Shown here: in pieces, positions 1 through 9,127 of the stretch
Layout of the letters: each line of letters opens with the position of its first letter
Position numbering within the stretch: position 1 is the stretch's first letter
DNA from: Thiomicrospira sp.
Lineage (GTDB): Bacteria > Pseudomonadota > Gammaproteobacteria > Thiomicrospirales > Thiomicrospiraceae
NCBI GenBank assembly: GCA_030826915.1
Contig: JAUUDE010000096.1
Location: 1-37,310 of the forward strand
Direction: 5' to 3'
Length of the DNA stretch: 37,310 nucleotides
The notes under the pieces: generated by a model
Told to the model about the DNA's origin: nothing
Database searches by the model: none
The model's input: only the letters and a program-made list of their open reading frames with translations
Made by a program: the position numbers and the translations under genes

Positions 1-199
1 AAGAGCCCTTTATAAAAAGTAAAAAGGCTTCTTATTCTGTTTTGTAAGCAATAATATTTTTCAGACTACTCCTTATTTTTCAAAAGCAAAACCAAAAGAA
101 ATTTATCCAATATAAAGAATATTCATGAACCATTTTCTCGAGAGGTGTACAAAAGTGTCTTGATATTAGAAAACACAAATTCGCATCCCAAAAACTAAA

Positions 200-233
200 A
201 AGCCCGAATAACCAGGCCTGGTTATTCGGGCTT
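200..233 (-). terminator. Terminator made of a 34-bp perfect palindrome with a CAGGCCTG core
   Basis: Bases 200-233 form an uninterrupted perfect inverted repeat centred on CAGGCCTG, with outer arms AAGCCCGAATAAC and its complement. Read on the minus strand it lies just after the stop codon of the TRAP binding-protein gene and is followed by a T-rich stretch (TTTTTAGTTTTT), so it fits an intrinsic terminator. There are no unpaired bases beyond those forced by hairpin geometry. Confidence 0.75.
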
Positions 234-257
234 AATAAAAATAAAGTGTGAATCTAA

Positions 258-1358
258 TTACAATGAACGGGCTCTTAAATACGCTTGTTCAGAGACTTCT
301 GTCCACTGCATAACTTGCTCTTTAAAGGCTTTTTGTGAAGCCCAAACTTTTTTGGATAATGGGTCCTTAGCCGCTTCTTCTTCAACAACTTGTTCTGCAA
401 TATCTTTTAACGATTTCAAAACGTCATCTGGGAAAAATTTCAATTCAACGTTATGTTTGGTGGTTAATGTATGCAAAGCTTGCTGATTTCGAGCCGTGTA
501 TTCAGCTAACATATCTGCATTGGCTACCTTAATGGCGTTACGCACAATGCTTTGTAAGTCCGCAGGCAATTCATTAAATGCCTTTTCATTAATCATACAT
601 TCCATAGTTGTACCCGGCTCATGCCAACCTGGTGTGTAGTAGTATTTTGCCGCCTTATAAAGGCCAAAAGCTAAATCGTTATATGGCCCTACCCACTCGG
701 TGGCATCTAAAGCACCCGACTGCAAAGATGGGAAAATTTCACCACCTGGCAAAGTAACCGGAATACCACCAGCACGTTTTAGAACTTCGCCACCTAAACC
801 AGGTATGCGCATTTTCAAACCTTTTAGGTCGTCAAGAGAGTTAATCTCTTTATTGAACCAGCCACCCATCTGAGTACCCGAGTTTCCACCTGGGTTCGGA
901 ATTAAACCAAACGGTTTATAGGCCTCTTCCCAAAGCTCTAAACCACCGCCATAGTACATCCACGCATTCATCTCTTGAGCCGTTAAACCAAATGGTACCG
1001 CTGAGAAAAATGCCGCTGATGGAATCTTACCTTTCCAGTAATAAGCGCCTGCATGACCAAGTTGCGCGTTTCCACGTGAAACAGCATCAAACACTTCAAA
1101 CGCCCCGACTAACTCACCTGCACCGTAAACCTTAACATCAATACGGCCACCTGACATTTCTGTAATCAACTTAGCGATATTGTTAGCGCCAGTACCCAAA
1201 CCAGGGAAGTTTTTTGGCCATGTGGTCACCATTTTCCACTTATAGGTTTTTTGCGGTTCAGCGGATGCTTTCTGCGGAGCATCTTCCGTTCCACAAGCCG
1301 TTAAGGCAGTGGCTGCTGTTGCACCAGCAATGGCGCCAATAAAGTCTCTACGTTTCAT
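258..1358 (-). CDS. TRAP transporter solute-binding protein (DctP/TakP-like), Tat-exported lipoprotein
   Basis: Periplasmic solute-binding component of a tripartite (TRAP) carrier. The protein is 366 aa when started at 1358, where ATG is preceded by AAAGGGAG; an in-frame codon at 1409 gives a longer, less likely form. The N-terminus has a twin-arginine motif (KRRDFIG) and then a lipobox-like LTAC, so export by Tat and lipid anchoring are both plausible. The mature part shows the DctP fold signatures, including PGLGGEVLKRAGG and the EWVGPYND stretch seen in TakP-type proteins, which bind alpha-keto acids and similar carboxylates. The substrate here is not established. No dctQ or dctM membrane gene lies beside it in the window, and it appears monocistronic with its own terminator. 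Confidence 0.88.
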   Translation of the reverse strand: MKRRDFIGAIAGATAATALTACGTEDAPQKASAEPQKTYKWKMVTTWPKNFPGLGTGANNIAKLITEMSGGRIDVKVYGAGELVGAFEVFDAVSRGNAQLGHAGAYYWKGKIPSAAFFSAVPFGLTAQEMNAWMYYGGGLELWEEAYKPFGLIPNPGGNSGTQMGGWFNKEINSLDDLKGLKMRIPGLGGEVLKRAGGIPVTLPGGEIFPSLQSGALDATEWVGPYNDLAFGLYKAAKYYYTPGWHEPGTTMECMINEKAFNELPADLQSIVRNAIKVANADMLAEYTARNQQALHTLTTKHNVELKFFPDDVLKSLKDIAEQVVEEEAAKDPLSKKVWASQKAFKEQVMQWTEVSEQAYLRARSL

Positions 1359-1523
1359 ATTTACAAATACTCCCTTTAAGATTAGTAAAGCCATTTTAAG
1401 CAAAAACATGATTCTAAATAGGATTTTTTTAGAATAGGCTTAACCAAAGTATCCAATTCTGATTACTTAGGCATTCGACTGAATTCGGCTAATGACTGTT
1501 CTATTAAGATGAAGTATAGCAAT

Positions 1524-1548
1524 AAAAAAGGGCGTTAATACGCCCTTT
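1524..1548 (-). terminator. Intrinsic terminator of the cbpA-like gene
   Basis: AAAGGGCG (1527-1534), a 6-nt loop and CGCCCTTT (1541-1548) form a perfect 8-bp stem. On the minus strand it is followed by a run of six T. It lies 30 bases after the stop of the J-protein gene. Confidence 0.85.
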
Positions 1549-1578
1549 GATTAAACACTGATTTTTTACTTACTACGA

Positions 1579-2496
1579 CTAAAAGTCCGCTCTTGGATTA
1601 AACGGCATCTGCTCAGCCATTTTTTCATATAGCTCCTTGTCCACATCGGTAGCCGCTGGTGGTGTATGGATTTGTACAATCACATACTGGTTTCCAGGTG
1701 TTACACCAAGACCACGGCCTTTAATGCGCAACTTAGCACCCGATTGCGTACCAGGTGCAATCGCCATTTTTACCTTACCTTTTAAGGTTGGTATTTCAAC
1801 TTTAGCGCCTAATGCAGCCTCCCAAGGTGTAATTGGCAAATCTAAATAAACGTCTTTCTCTTCTACCTTGTAGAGAGGATGTTTTTCTAGATTAACCTGA
1901 ATAATTACATCCCCATTTGGCCCACCGTTAAAACCAGAAAAACCTTTACCTTTTACACGAATTTTCTGTTCTTGAGTGACCCCAGCCGGAATTTTTACTT
2001 TAATTGGCTTAGTATCGTAAGAGTAGCTATTGGAGTGCGGGTTCCCCGTTTGCACATTAATGGTTCTTTCCGTTCCTTCAACAGCCTCAGTCAAAGAAAG
2101 CATCACTTTAACAGTTTGGTCTTCCCCTTTTTGAGGTCGAGCCTGTTGTTGACCGAAGCCACCCTGAGCGCCATGAGCACCGCCAAAGCCACCGCCGCCG
2201 CCAAACATGTCGCCAAAGATATCACTGAAATCCGCAGCACCCCCATAACCACCTTGACCTCCGCCAAAGCCGCCTGCGCCACGTTGTTCGTAGTCAGAAC
2301 CAAATTGGTCGTACATACTGCGTTTTTCGGCATCACTTAAGGTTTCGTAAGCTTCGCTTATTTCTTTAAACTTCGCTTCATCACCCGTTGGTTTATCAGG
2401 GTGAAATTTTGCCGCTTTTTTTCGATACGCCTTTTTAATTTCAGCATCACTCGCAGTGCGAGAAACACCTAAAATTGCATAATAATCTTTACTCAT
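1579..2496 (-). CDS. cbpA: CbpA-type DnaJ-like co-chaperone (J-protein without zinc finger)
   Basis: Class II J-protein of 305 aa that stimulates the ATPase of DnaK-type Hsp70 chaperones in the cytoplasm. The J domain occupies about residues 1-70, with the essential HPD motif in KFHPDKPTG. It is followed by a long Gly/Phe-rich linker (about 75-125) and two DnaJ C-terminal substrate-binding domains. The CxxCxGxG zinc-finger repeats of true DnaJ are absent, which together with the length points to CbpA rather than DnaJ. The ATG at 2496 opens directly on [11 protein letters not shown], the canonical start of the family. It has its own terminator and no cbpM modulator gene beside it. Confidence 0.92.
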   Translation of the reverse strand: MSKDYYAILGVSRTASDAEIKKAYRKKAAKFHPDKPTGDEAKFKEISEAYETLSDAEKRSMYDQFGSDYEQRGAGGFGGGQGGYGGAADFSDIFGDMFGGGGGFGGAHGAQGGFGQQQARPQKGEDQTVKVMLSLTEAVEGTERTINVQTGNPHSNSYSYDTKPIKVKIPAGVTQEQKIRVKGKGFSGFNGGPNGDVIIQVNLEKHPLYKVEEKDVYLDLPITPWEAALGAKVEIPTLKGKVKMAIAPGTQSGAKLRIKGRGLGVTPGNQYVIVQIHTPPAATDVDKELYEKMAEQMPFNPRADF

Positions 2497-2593
2497 AACT
2501 TTTTTCTTTCACTATATTCTTTAATTGTCTTAAAAATATGGGCTAAAAAGACAAATTTCAAGGCTATGCGTTCATTTTTTGTGTTTTTTATAA

Positions 2594-2658
2594 CAAAAAA
2601 CCCCTCTTATTCTTTAAAGCGCCTTTTATAAAAAGACTCTTCAAGAATAAGAGGGGTT
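2594..2658 (-). terminator. Long-stem terminator after the TonB receptor gene
   Basis: Perfect 16-bp arms at 2599-2614 and 2643-2658 (core CCCCTCTTATTCTT) enclose a 28-nt loop. On the minus strand a T run follows. It lies 44 bases after the receptor stop codon. The loop is longer than in most intrinsic terminators. Confidence 0.8.
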
Positions 2659-2701
2659 ATTTACCTTTTAGCACATAACCATGTGCTAAGTTTTAAAGGA
2701 A

Positions 2702-4849
2702 CTAAAAATCCAAACGTGCTTTTAGCTGGATATTTCTACCAGTGTTAAGTGTTACGCCTTTGTAGGTATTCAAAAAATCCACATAAGCAGTGTCAAACAC
2801 GTTGTTCACAGCCGCAGATAAATAAAGATTTTGTTTATCCAACTTCATTTTGGCTTGGTAGCCTAAGTTCCACAATGCGTAAGCATCGGTGGATGCTCTT
2901 CCAAACGGTGCATTATCAAATTGTGAGAAAGGCTCATAGGCTCCAGCCGTTTTTTTACTATCAACCAGTTTTACACCTACGGTGAACTTTTGATTTTGTA
3001 GTCCAGCAAAATCCTGAGCGTGATAATGCATATTTATATGGGCGTTATTGGCAGGCATTAATGGTAATTCTTGGTTATTACCCGTATCACGCCCTTCAAT
3101 GATTTCCAAATCCAAATCCGTTGACCAGGCCTGATTGAATTGATGATTAACACTCCATTCAAAACCTGTAATCACCGCATCAGTTTGCTCTGCTTTCATA
3201 ACAGGAATGGTTGCACCTGATTCACTTGTGGTTGTTCTCGGTGTCACACCATCTGCTTCAAATTGATTAGCTAAATAGATGTAATTATCTACCCAGTTTT
3301 GATAAACCGTTGCCACCATCTCTGTTTTAGGTGCTTGCCATCTTAAGGATAAATCAGTATTTAACGAAGTTTCGGCCTTTAGATTAGGGTTACCCTCTTG
3401 ATAGGCTTGAACTCCGCCATGTTCACCACCGGCATACAATTCAAAAATACTTGGTGCACGGAAACCACTGGCTAAGTTTGCGGCTAAACTCCAGTTTGAG
3501 TCAATTCGATAAGTTGAGCCTAAAGAACCACTAAAGACATCAAACGTTCGGCTATTATTGGAGGCGTCATAAATTCCCTTATCCACAAACTGTTTGTTAT
3601 TGCCATCTAGTGGGGCAGAAATACCGTGCCAGTCATAACGAGCACCCATTTGAATTAGCCATTTATCGTAATCCGCTTCTTCAAACAGATAAACGGCTCG
3701 TGTACTCTCTTTTGCTGATGGCGTTAACTCACCAGAACGAAGAACTTGATCTTTTTCTGATAGCTCAAAACCAAGCTCTCCCTCAAAATCACCTACTTTT
3801 GGATGTTCTAATCCAAGTTTCACATCATCACGTTTTACTAACAAGTCCAGATAGTGATCTGTTCCTTTATCTTCTGACATCGTTTCATAAGGTAAATCAT
3901 GTGCCGCTTCACGTGCGTTTCGTATATGTGTATAGCTTGGTTTCACTACCCAATCATTATCTAAAAAGATTTCAGCTTTTAATTGCGTTTCATCATTTTG
4001 CAGTTTTTGTCCTGCACCAATGGTTTCTAAACCTGAACCATTATCTTCCACACCGACATAAGTTTGTTTAGATAGCCATTGAGTGTGACGTAACTCAATC
4101 GTACCCCAGCCTTGTTGATAGCCTATGCCAATATTGGCAGATCGGTTTTCAAAGTTGGTATTAGGAACCTCGCCAACAAACAATGGACGACTATCACCTG
4201 CAATTGTACCCGGTGCTTTAGAGGCATTTGGCACGGTAAAATCATCTGCTGACCGGAGTGAAACACCCGCTTGAATCGCAAACTCTTCAGACCCTGCCCC
4301 TACTTTTGCACCAAACATTTTCTCTTGGTTATTGGTGTTATATTCGCTCGCCAATTCACCCGACATACCTTTGCCATACGGTAAATCTGCTTGAATAACA
4401 TTGACAATACCACCCATCGCTTCTGAACCATACAATACGCTCTGTGGCCCTCTAATGACTTCTACACGTTCAGCCAGAAAAGGATCCACATTAGGCAAAT
4501 GTCTTGTTCCATACGCTTGATAGTCGGTTGACTGACCATTAGATAAAACTTTAATTCGATTTCCTGTCATTCCTCGAATAACGGGCTTACCTACTTGTGT
4601 TCCAGCTGATTGACTATTCACGCCCGGAATACTTTCTAGCATTTGCCCTAAAGAGCCACTTTCTGCGGCCATTTTATCCGCACCTTGAACCACATTAATT
4701 TGCGATGGTACTTCAAAGATTTCATGATCATGAATGGGTGACGCCGATACAGTCACGGATTGTAAAGTGGATGCGGCTTTATCCTGTGCAAACACAGGCA
4801 AAGCACCCGTGGCACAGCAAAGCGCCAAAGTGATTTTTGATAATTTCAT
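2702..4849 (-). CDS. TonB-dependent outer-membrane receptor, ZnuD-like
   Basis: Outer-membrane transporter of 715 aa energised by TonB-ExbBD. It has a signal peptide ending near ALPVFAQ, a plug domain at about 30-155 with GKPVIRGMTGNRIKVLSNG and RVEVIRGPQSVLYGSEAMGG, a 22-strand barrel over the rest, and a C-terminal Phe (LKARLDF) as recognised by the Bam machinery. The plug sequence most resembles ZnuD-type zinc receptors. The small His/Cys-containing protein encoded just upstream on the same strand strengthens a metal substrate, but siderophore or cobalamin transport cannot be excluded from sequence alone. Only 70 bases separate it from that gene. A 7-bp hairpin at 4878-4896 lies in the gap. 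Confidence 0.85.
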   Translation of the reverse strand: MKLSKITLALCCATGALPVFAQDKAASTLQSVTVSASPIHDHEIFEVPSQINVVQGADKMAAESGSLGQMLESIPGVNSQSAGTQVGKPVIRGMTGNRIKVLSNGQSTDYQAYGTRHLPNVDPFLAERVEVIRGPQSVLYGSEAMGGIVNVIQADLPYGKGMSGELASEYNTNNQEKMFGAKVGAGSEEFAIQAGVSLRSADDFTVPNASKAPGTIAGDSRPLFVGEVPNTNFENRSANIGIGYQQGWGTIELRHTQWLSKQTYVGVEDNGSGLETIGAGQKLQNDETQLKAEIFLDNDWVVKPSYTHIRNAREAAHDLPYETMSEDKGTDHYLDLLVKRDDVKLGLEHPKVGDFEGELGFELSEKDQVLRSGELTPSAKESTRAVYLFEEADYDKWLIQMGARYDWHGISAPLDGNNKQFVDKGIYDASNNSRTFDVFSGSLGSTYRIDSNWSLAANLASGFRAPSIFELYAGGEHGGVQAYQEGNPNLKAETSLNTDLSLRWQAPKTEMVATVYQNWVDNYIYLANQFEADGVTPRTTTSESGATIPVMKAEQTDAVITGFEWSVNHQFNQAWSTDLDLEIIEGRDTGNNQELPLMPANNAHINMHYHAQDFAGLQNQKFTVGVKLVDSKKTAGAYEPFSQFDNAPFGRASTDAYALWNLGYQAKMKLDKQNLYLSAAVNNVFDTAYVDFLNTYKGVTLNTGRNIQLKARLDF

Positions 4850-4919
4850 TATAATTTCCTAATTGTGATGCTAATTAAGAGTGCAATCGGCACTCTCATT
4901 GATGTTTAAGCAAGAGCAA

Positions 4920-5240
4920 TTAGGCAATAGGTGGCGCACGGCCAAAGGTATAAGGTTGGTAGACGAAATGAAAGACAGAACGTGCTTCAATACCTAATGG
5001 AATAATTGGAGCAGGCCTGGTTATTTGAAATGAAGCATAACTAACTTTATCAAGCGGGTGCGTTAAGTTATCAAACACATCACAACTGGCTTCATGTTCA
5101 TGAAAGGGGTGAATCTCAGCATGCAGCAGGCCTGCCGTTTGTGAAAAAACAAACAGCAAAATTAACCCGCTAACTAAACGAATCAATCGATTTTGCACAA
5201 CTTGAATATTGTCTGAATTTAGCTCTTTCACTCGGTTCAA
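4920..5240 (-). CDS. Small envelope protein beside the TonB receptor (DUF2946-like?)
   Basis: Protein of up to 106 aa with one hydrophobic segment (about residues 22-41, LVSGLILLFVFSQTAGLL), then a His/Cys-containing stretch (HAEIHPFHEHEASC) and a C-terminal GRAPP. This layout is typical of small proteins encoded next to metal-responsive TonB receptors; the exact family is not certain. The longest frame starts with TTG at 5240. No ATG is available and no strong ribosome-binding site was found, so a GTG further in is possible. It is transcribed ahead of the receptor and probably with it. Two CAGGCCTG copies lie inside this gene, 115 bases apart. Confidence 0.6.
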   Translation of the reverse strand: MNRVKELNSDNIQVVQNRLIRLVSGLILLFVFSQTAGLLHAEIHPFHEHEASCDVFDNLTHPLDKVSYASFQITRPAPIIPLGIEARSVFHFVYQPYTFGRAPPIA

Positions 5241-5260
5241 TCTAACTTGAAAATGGTTTC

Positions 5261-5280
5261 ATTGAAAATTTTCAATTATA
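5261..5280 (-). promoter_or_regulatory. Palindromic operator candidate overlapping a -10 box
   Basis: ATTGAAAATTTTCAAT (5261-5276) is a perfect 16-bp palindrome. A consensus -10 (TATAAT on the minus strand, 5275-5280) abuts it, directly upstream of the small envelope gene and receptor. A repressor bound here would cover the -10 and the start of transcription. It does not match the usual enterobacterial Zur box, and no good -35 was seen. Confidence 0.4.
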
Positions 5281-5391
5281 AAGCAATGACTTACAAATAA
5301 AACCTTAGTTTAATAATAAATCCGCTTTAAAGAGGGGGCAAAAAAACGTAATATAAACCATACAACATTTCTATTTTAAAGTGAGAACTTC

Positions 5392-7032
5392 ATGGCAAAC
5401 TCTCCGTACGCAGGTAAAAAAGCGCCTTATACTCTTTTAGAAAACATTCCTCTGCTGATGGCGGATTATTACAACCTTGCTCCTGATGCAAACAACCCAA
5501 ATCAAGCGGTCAGTTTTGGCACCAGCGGCCACCGAGGTTGCTCAAGTAAAACCACTTTCAATGAAAACCATATTGCCGCTATTTGCCAAGCCATTGTTGA
5601 ATATCGCCGTCTACAAAACACCGTTGGTCCAATGTATATTGGTATGGATACCCACGCTTTATCCGAAGCGGCTCACGCCACAGCAATTGAAGTTTTTGCC
5701 GCCAACAAGGTCAACGTCATTATTCAGTCAAATGGTCGTTATACACCAACGCCTGTTGTCTCTAATGCTATTTTGACTTATAACGAAGGTCGACAAGGCG
5801 GTTTAGCCGATGGCGTGATTATTACCCCATCACATAACCCACCACAAGATGGCGGCTTTAAATACAACCCACCAACGGGTGGCCCTGCCGATACGGAAGC
5901 CACAAACTGGATTCAAGATCGTGCCAATGCCATGATTAAGGATGGCATGAAAGAGCTCAAACGCATGCCATTAAGTGAAGCCATGCAGTCTGATTATGTT
6001 ACTCCAACCGACCTTATTATGCCGTATGTTAAAAACCTAGATAAAGTCGTAAATATGCAGGCCATCAAAGAAGCTGGCTTAAAATTAGCCATTGACCCTA
6101 TGGGTGGTGCCGCGGTTGATTTTTGGCAACCCATTGCCGAATATTACGGCCTAAATCTAGAAACTGTTAACCCACAAGTGGATGCCACCTTCTCATTTAT
6201 GCACGTAGATAAAGATGGCAAAATCCGTATGGATTGTTCGTCACCCTATGCAATGGCAGGCCTGATTAGTTTAAAAGACAATTATGATCTTGCCTTTGGT
6301 AATGACCCAGATGTAGATCGCCATGGAATTGTCACCAAGTCGGTTGGTTTAATGAACCCTAACCACTACTTAGCCGTTGCCATTCAATACCTATTTAGCC
6401 ATCGCCCTAACTGGCCTAAAAATGCCGCAATCGGAAAAACTTTGGTATCTAGTTCCATGATTGATCGTGTTACTCATGCCATGAACTTAAACCTAAGTGA
6501 AGTACCCGTTGGCTTTAAATGGTTTGTAGATGGTTTACAAACTGGCGAATTTGGCTTTGGTGGTGAAGAATCCGCTGGCGCCTCTTTTTTACGTTTTGAT
6601 GGCGGCCCTTGGTCTACTGATAAAGACGGAATTATCTTAAATTTATTAGCGGCAGAAATCACAGCGGTTACAGGTAAAGATCCTGGCGAACTTTATCAAG
6701 AATTAACGGAAAAATACGGTAACCCAATATACAGCCGTATTGATGCGCCTGCCAACCGTGAACAAAAAGCGGTTTTAAGTAATCTATCGCCAGATATGGT
6801 TAAGGCAGATAGCTTAGCAGGCGAAACAATCACCGCTAAACTCACCCACGCTCCAGGTAACGGCGCTGCCATTGGCGGGTTAAAAATCACCACCGAAAAT
6901 GGTTGGTTTGCGGCTCGACCATCAGGCACCGAGGACATTTATAAAATTTACGCTGAAAGTTTTAAGGGTCAAGAACACCTTGATACAATATTAGATGAAG
7001 CTAAAGCAATTGTATCTAACGCACTTAAATAA
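5392..7032 (+). CDS. pgm: Phosphoglucomutase (alpha-D-glucose phosphate specific)
   Basis: Interconverts glucose 1-phosphate and glucose 6-phosphate in the cytoplasm, linking glycolysis to glycogen and cell-envelope sugar nucleotides. It is 546 aa, the length of E. coli Pgm. The phosphoserine loop is TPSHNPP, with Ser at about residue 147. The metal-binding loop is [10 protein letters not shown], the sugar-binding loop is GGEESAG, and the phosphate-binding loop near the C-terminus is RPSGTED. The N-terminal SFGTSGHRG is also typical. The ATG at 5392 follows AAAGTGAG. A patatin-like gene follows after 23 bases and is probably co-transcribed. One CAGGCCTG lies at 6257, where it encodes Ala-Gly-Leu. 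Confidence 0.96.
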   Translation: MANSPYAGKKAPYTLLENIPLLMADYYNLAPDANNPNQAVSFGTSGHRGCSSKTTFNENHIAAICQAIVEYRRLQNTVGPMYIGMDTHALSEAAHATAIEVFAANKVNVIIQSNGRYTPTPVVSNAILTYNEGRQGGLADGVIITPSHNPPQDGGFKYNPPTGGPADTEATNWIQDRANAMIKDGMKELKRMPLSEAMQSDYVTPTDLIMPYVKNLDKVVNMQAIKEAGLKLAIDPMGGAAVDFWQPIAEYYGLNLETVNPQVDATFSFMHVDKDGKIRMDCSSPYAMAGLISLKDNYDLAFGNDPDVDRHGIVTKSVGLMNPNHYLAVAIQYLFSHRPNWPKNAAIGKTLVSSSMIDRVTHAMNLNLSEVPVGFKWFVDGLQTGEFGFGGEESAGASFLRFDGGPWSTDKDGIILNLLAAEITAVTGKDPGELYQELTEKYGNPIYSRIDAPANREQKAVLSNLSPDMVKADSLAGETITAKLTHAPGNGAAIGGLKITTENGWFAARPSGTEDIYKIYAESFKGQEHLDTILDEAKAIVSNALK

Positions 7033-7055
7033 TTAAGTTAATTGAGTCGAAAATC

Positions 7056-7970
7056 ATGGCATCATCAAGTGAAAAAAGTGTTTCTCTTGTATTAGGCAGT
7101 GGTGGAGCTCGTGGCTTAGCTCATATTGGCGTAATACGTTGGTTAGAAGAGAATAACTATAAAATTCAATCCATTTCAGGCAGTTCAATAGGCGCTTTAA
7201 TAGGCGGTCTTTACGCCTGCGGAAAAATGGATGAATATGAGAGTTGGCTAAAAGGAATGGGAAAAACCGATTTTTTAGCCTTAATGGATATTGCTTGGAA
7301 TCGCAGTGGGTTAATTAGGGGCGATAAACTGGTTGCCGCTATAAAAAAATTAATTGATGAGCCTAATATTGAAGATTTACCTATATCGTTTACCGCTGTG
7401 GCAACCGACATTAATCATGAAAAAGAGGTTTGGTTACAAAAAGGCTCATTACTGGATGCAATGCGTGCATCTTTTTCTTTACCAATGATTTTTATGCCTT
7501 ACAAACACAATGGCTTAACCTTAATTGACGGTGGCGTTTTAAATCCTATTCCTATTGCCCCAACATTTGGAGAAAACTGCGATTTGACCATTGCGGTAAA
7601 CTTGGGTGGAAAACCAAAAGTAACAATTCATCATAACGAAGTTAAAGAGACACAAAAGACATCAAAAGATGATGGCTGGATTCCCAGTTTATATACCATG
7701 ATGGATAGTATAAAAGAGTACTTTAGATCTGATACAGATCCTTTAAAGACGCCATTTAGTTGGGATGTATATGATATAAGCAACAAAGCGTTTGATAGCA
7801 TGCAAAATAGTATTGCACGCCAGCAGCTGGCCGCGTACCCTCCAGATATTACAATTGAAATACCGCGTAATGCCTGCGGAATGTTAGAATTTTCTTTAGT
7901 AGACAAAATGGTCAAACTTGGTTATGAGCGTTGCCAAGAGGAATTGGGGGATAAAATTGAAGATGCCTAA
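7056..7970 (+). CDS. Patatin-like phospholipase, RssA family
   Basis: Serine acyl hydrolase of 304 aa with a Ser-Asp dyad. The oxyanion loop GSGGARGLAH is at about 14-23, the nucleophile elbow GSSIG has Ser44, and the catalytic Asp158 lies in the DGG motif. All essential residues are present. No signal peptide is visible, so it is probably cytoplasmic or membrane-associated. The lipid substrate is unknown. It follows pgm closely on the same strand, although the two functions have no obvious link. Confidence 0.88.
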   Translation: MASSSEKSVSLVLGSGGARGLAHIGVIRWLEENNYKIQSISGSSIGALIGGLYACGKMDEYESWLKGMGKTDFLALMDIAWNRSGLIRGDKLVAAIKKLIDEPNIEDLPISFTAVATDINHEKEVWLQKGSLLDAMRASFSLPMIFMPYKHNGLTLIDGGVLNPIPIAPTFGENCDLTIAVNLGGKPKVTIHHNEVKETQKTSKDDGWIPSLYTMMDSIKEYFRSDTDPLKTPFSWDVYDISNKAFDSMQNSIARQQLAAYPPDITIEIPRNACGMLEFSLVDKMVKLGYERCQEELGDKIEDA

Positions 7971-8074
7971 GTTTTATGGTTCTTGCTTGCATTTTTCCCA
8001 AAAAATACTGAAAATATGCCAATTTTTTAGCTAAGCAAATTAGCGTCTCGTCTTTCTCATCTAAGGAACATAGT

Positions 8075-8650
8075 ATGCCCAAAATTAATGAACTTAAAAA
8101 AGGCAGTGTTGTCGAAATTAACGGTGTACCACATATTGTAAAAACCTACGATGTACGCAACCCTTCTTCACGTGGCGCATCTACCATGTATAAGGTTCGT
8201 TTCAATAACTTAAAAACGGGCCAAAAGGTAGATGAAACCTTTAAGGGTGAAGACATGATTAAAGAAGTCGAAACCACTAAAGTATCGGTTATGTTTTCCT
8301 ACATTGATGGCGATAATTATGTGTTTATGAATAACGAAGACTACACTCAATATTTAATAAATGCTGATGAACTTGAAGACGATAAAAAGTTTATTACTGA
8401 AGGTTTATCAGGGATTACCGCTTTATTATACGAAGATCAAATTTTAGCGATTGAACTACCAACCAATGTAGACTTAGAGGTCATTGAAACCAATCCAGGA
8501 TCCAAAGCAACCGGAGCAGGTCGCACCAAGCCAGCCGTTTTATCTACGGGCTATGAAATTCAAGTACCCGAGTTTGTTGAACCTAATGAAATCGTTAAAG
8601 TCAGTACTTTAACGGGCAAATTTATGTCAAGAGCATCTAATGACAAATGA
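8075..8650 (+). CDS. efpL: Elongation factor P-like protein EfpL (YeiP)
   Basis: Three-domain EF-P paralogue of 191 aa that acts at the ribosomal P/E site during peptide-bond formation on difficult sequences. The loop facing the tRNA acceptor end reads NPSSRGAST, with Arg33 at the tip, as in YeiP/EfpL proteins. Canonical EF-P has Lys, or a rhamnosylated Arg, in a different loop context. Other hallmarks are NNEDYTQY, ELPTNVDLEVIETNPG and KPAVLSTGYEIQVPEF. The ATG at 8075 is preceded by TAAGGA. A separate canonical efp is expected elsewhere in the genome. Confidence 0.93.
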   Translation: MPKINELKKGSVVEINGVPHIVKTYDVRNPSSRGASTMYKVRFNNLKTGQKVDETFKGEDMIKEVETTKVSVMFSYIDGDNYVFMNNEDYTQYLINADELEDDKKFITEGLSGITALLYEDQILAIELPTNVDLEVIETNPGSKATGAGRTKPAVLSTGYEIQVPEFVEPNEIVKVSTLTGKFMSRASNDK

Positions 8651-8680
8651 GGGAATACAAAATTCAAATTCTAATGTAAC

Positions 8681-8950
8681 TTAATCATCAAGTAGATGCC
8701 TTAATTCTTCTTCTGTTAGAACCGAGTTGGTGTGAATATTTTCTAAACGGCTTGCCCTACGTGGATCATTGCCCTTACGCCTATCAACGCCCAGACGAGG
8801 TTTTATCAAAGTACGAATCCAAGTTATAACGTTTAGCCTTTGAGAGCTACCGGTTCTATTATCACTACGTCTTTCATAAGCATTGCGGCGGCGATCACCT
8901 TTTCTACGCTTAAAATCTTTCTTTTGTGTATTGTTCTGATGTTCTTGCAT
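8681..8950 (-). CDS. Small Arg-rich protein with repeated DRR motifs, function unknown
   Basis: Not recognised. The ATG at 8950 gives 89 aa; a TTG at 9004 would add 18 residues, and neither start has a clear ribosome-binding site. The protein is very basic, with RRKGDRRRNAYERR near the N-terminus and GVDRRKGNDPRR in the middle, separated by a short hydrophobic stretch (NVITWIRTLI). It ends in an acidic tail (TEEELRHLLDD). No signal peptide is visible. It is convergent with efpL, 30 bases apart. Nucleic-acid binding would be a guess from charge alone. Confidence 0.6.
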   Translation of the reverse strand: MQEHQNNTQKKDFKRRKGDRRRNAYERRSDNRTGSSQRLNVITWIRTLIKPRLGVDRRKGNDPRRASRLENIHTNSVLTEEELRHLLDD

Positions 8951-9043
8951 AGTCTCTGTAATTAAGCCCAATGATGCTTTAGCCACTTTTAATATAAAAC
9001 ACAATATACCTGTATTTTCTTAAATAATTTAACAGCATTTTTT

Positions 9044-9079
9044 AAAAAAATACCGTTAACATTGAACTTTTACGGGTAT
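9044..9079 (-). terminator. Intrinsic terminator of the TlpA-fusion gene
   Basis: On the minus strand ATACCCGT, a 15-nt loop and ACGGTAT form a stem with one bulged C, followed by seven T. It starts about 50 bases after the stop at 9128. Confidence 0.55.
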
Positions 9080-9127
9080 TCATATAATTCTAAAAGTAAA
9101 ATAATAATACATAAACAATGCTGAAAA

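Noticed and set aside
1-199. Possible terminator at 1-33 for a gene left of the window
   Set aside because: The arms (AAGAGCCCTTT and AAAAGGCTTCTT) pair imperfectly and the upstream gene is not visible. Nothing else was recognised in 1-199.
1972-2340. Open frames on both strands over the Gly-rich linker of the CbpA-type gene
   Set aside because: They arise from the G+C-rich low-complexity linker. The J-protein reading frame explains the region.
3610-4071. Open frame of 153 codons on the plus strand inside the TonB receptor gene
   Set aside because: It is antisense to a well-supported receptor. The product is Leu/His/Gln-rich without a domain, and there is no ribosome-binding site.
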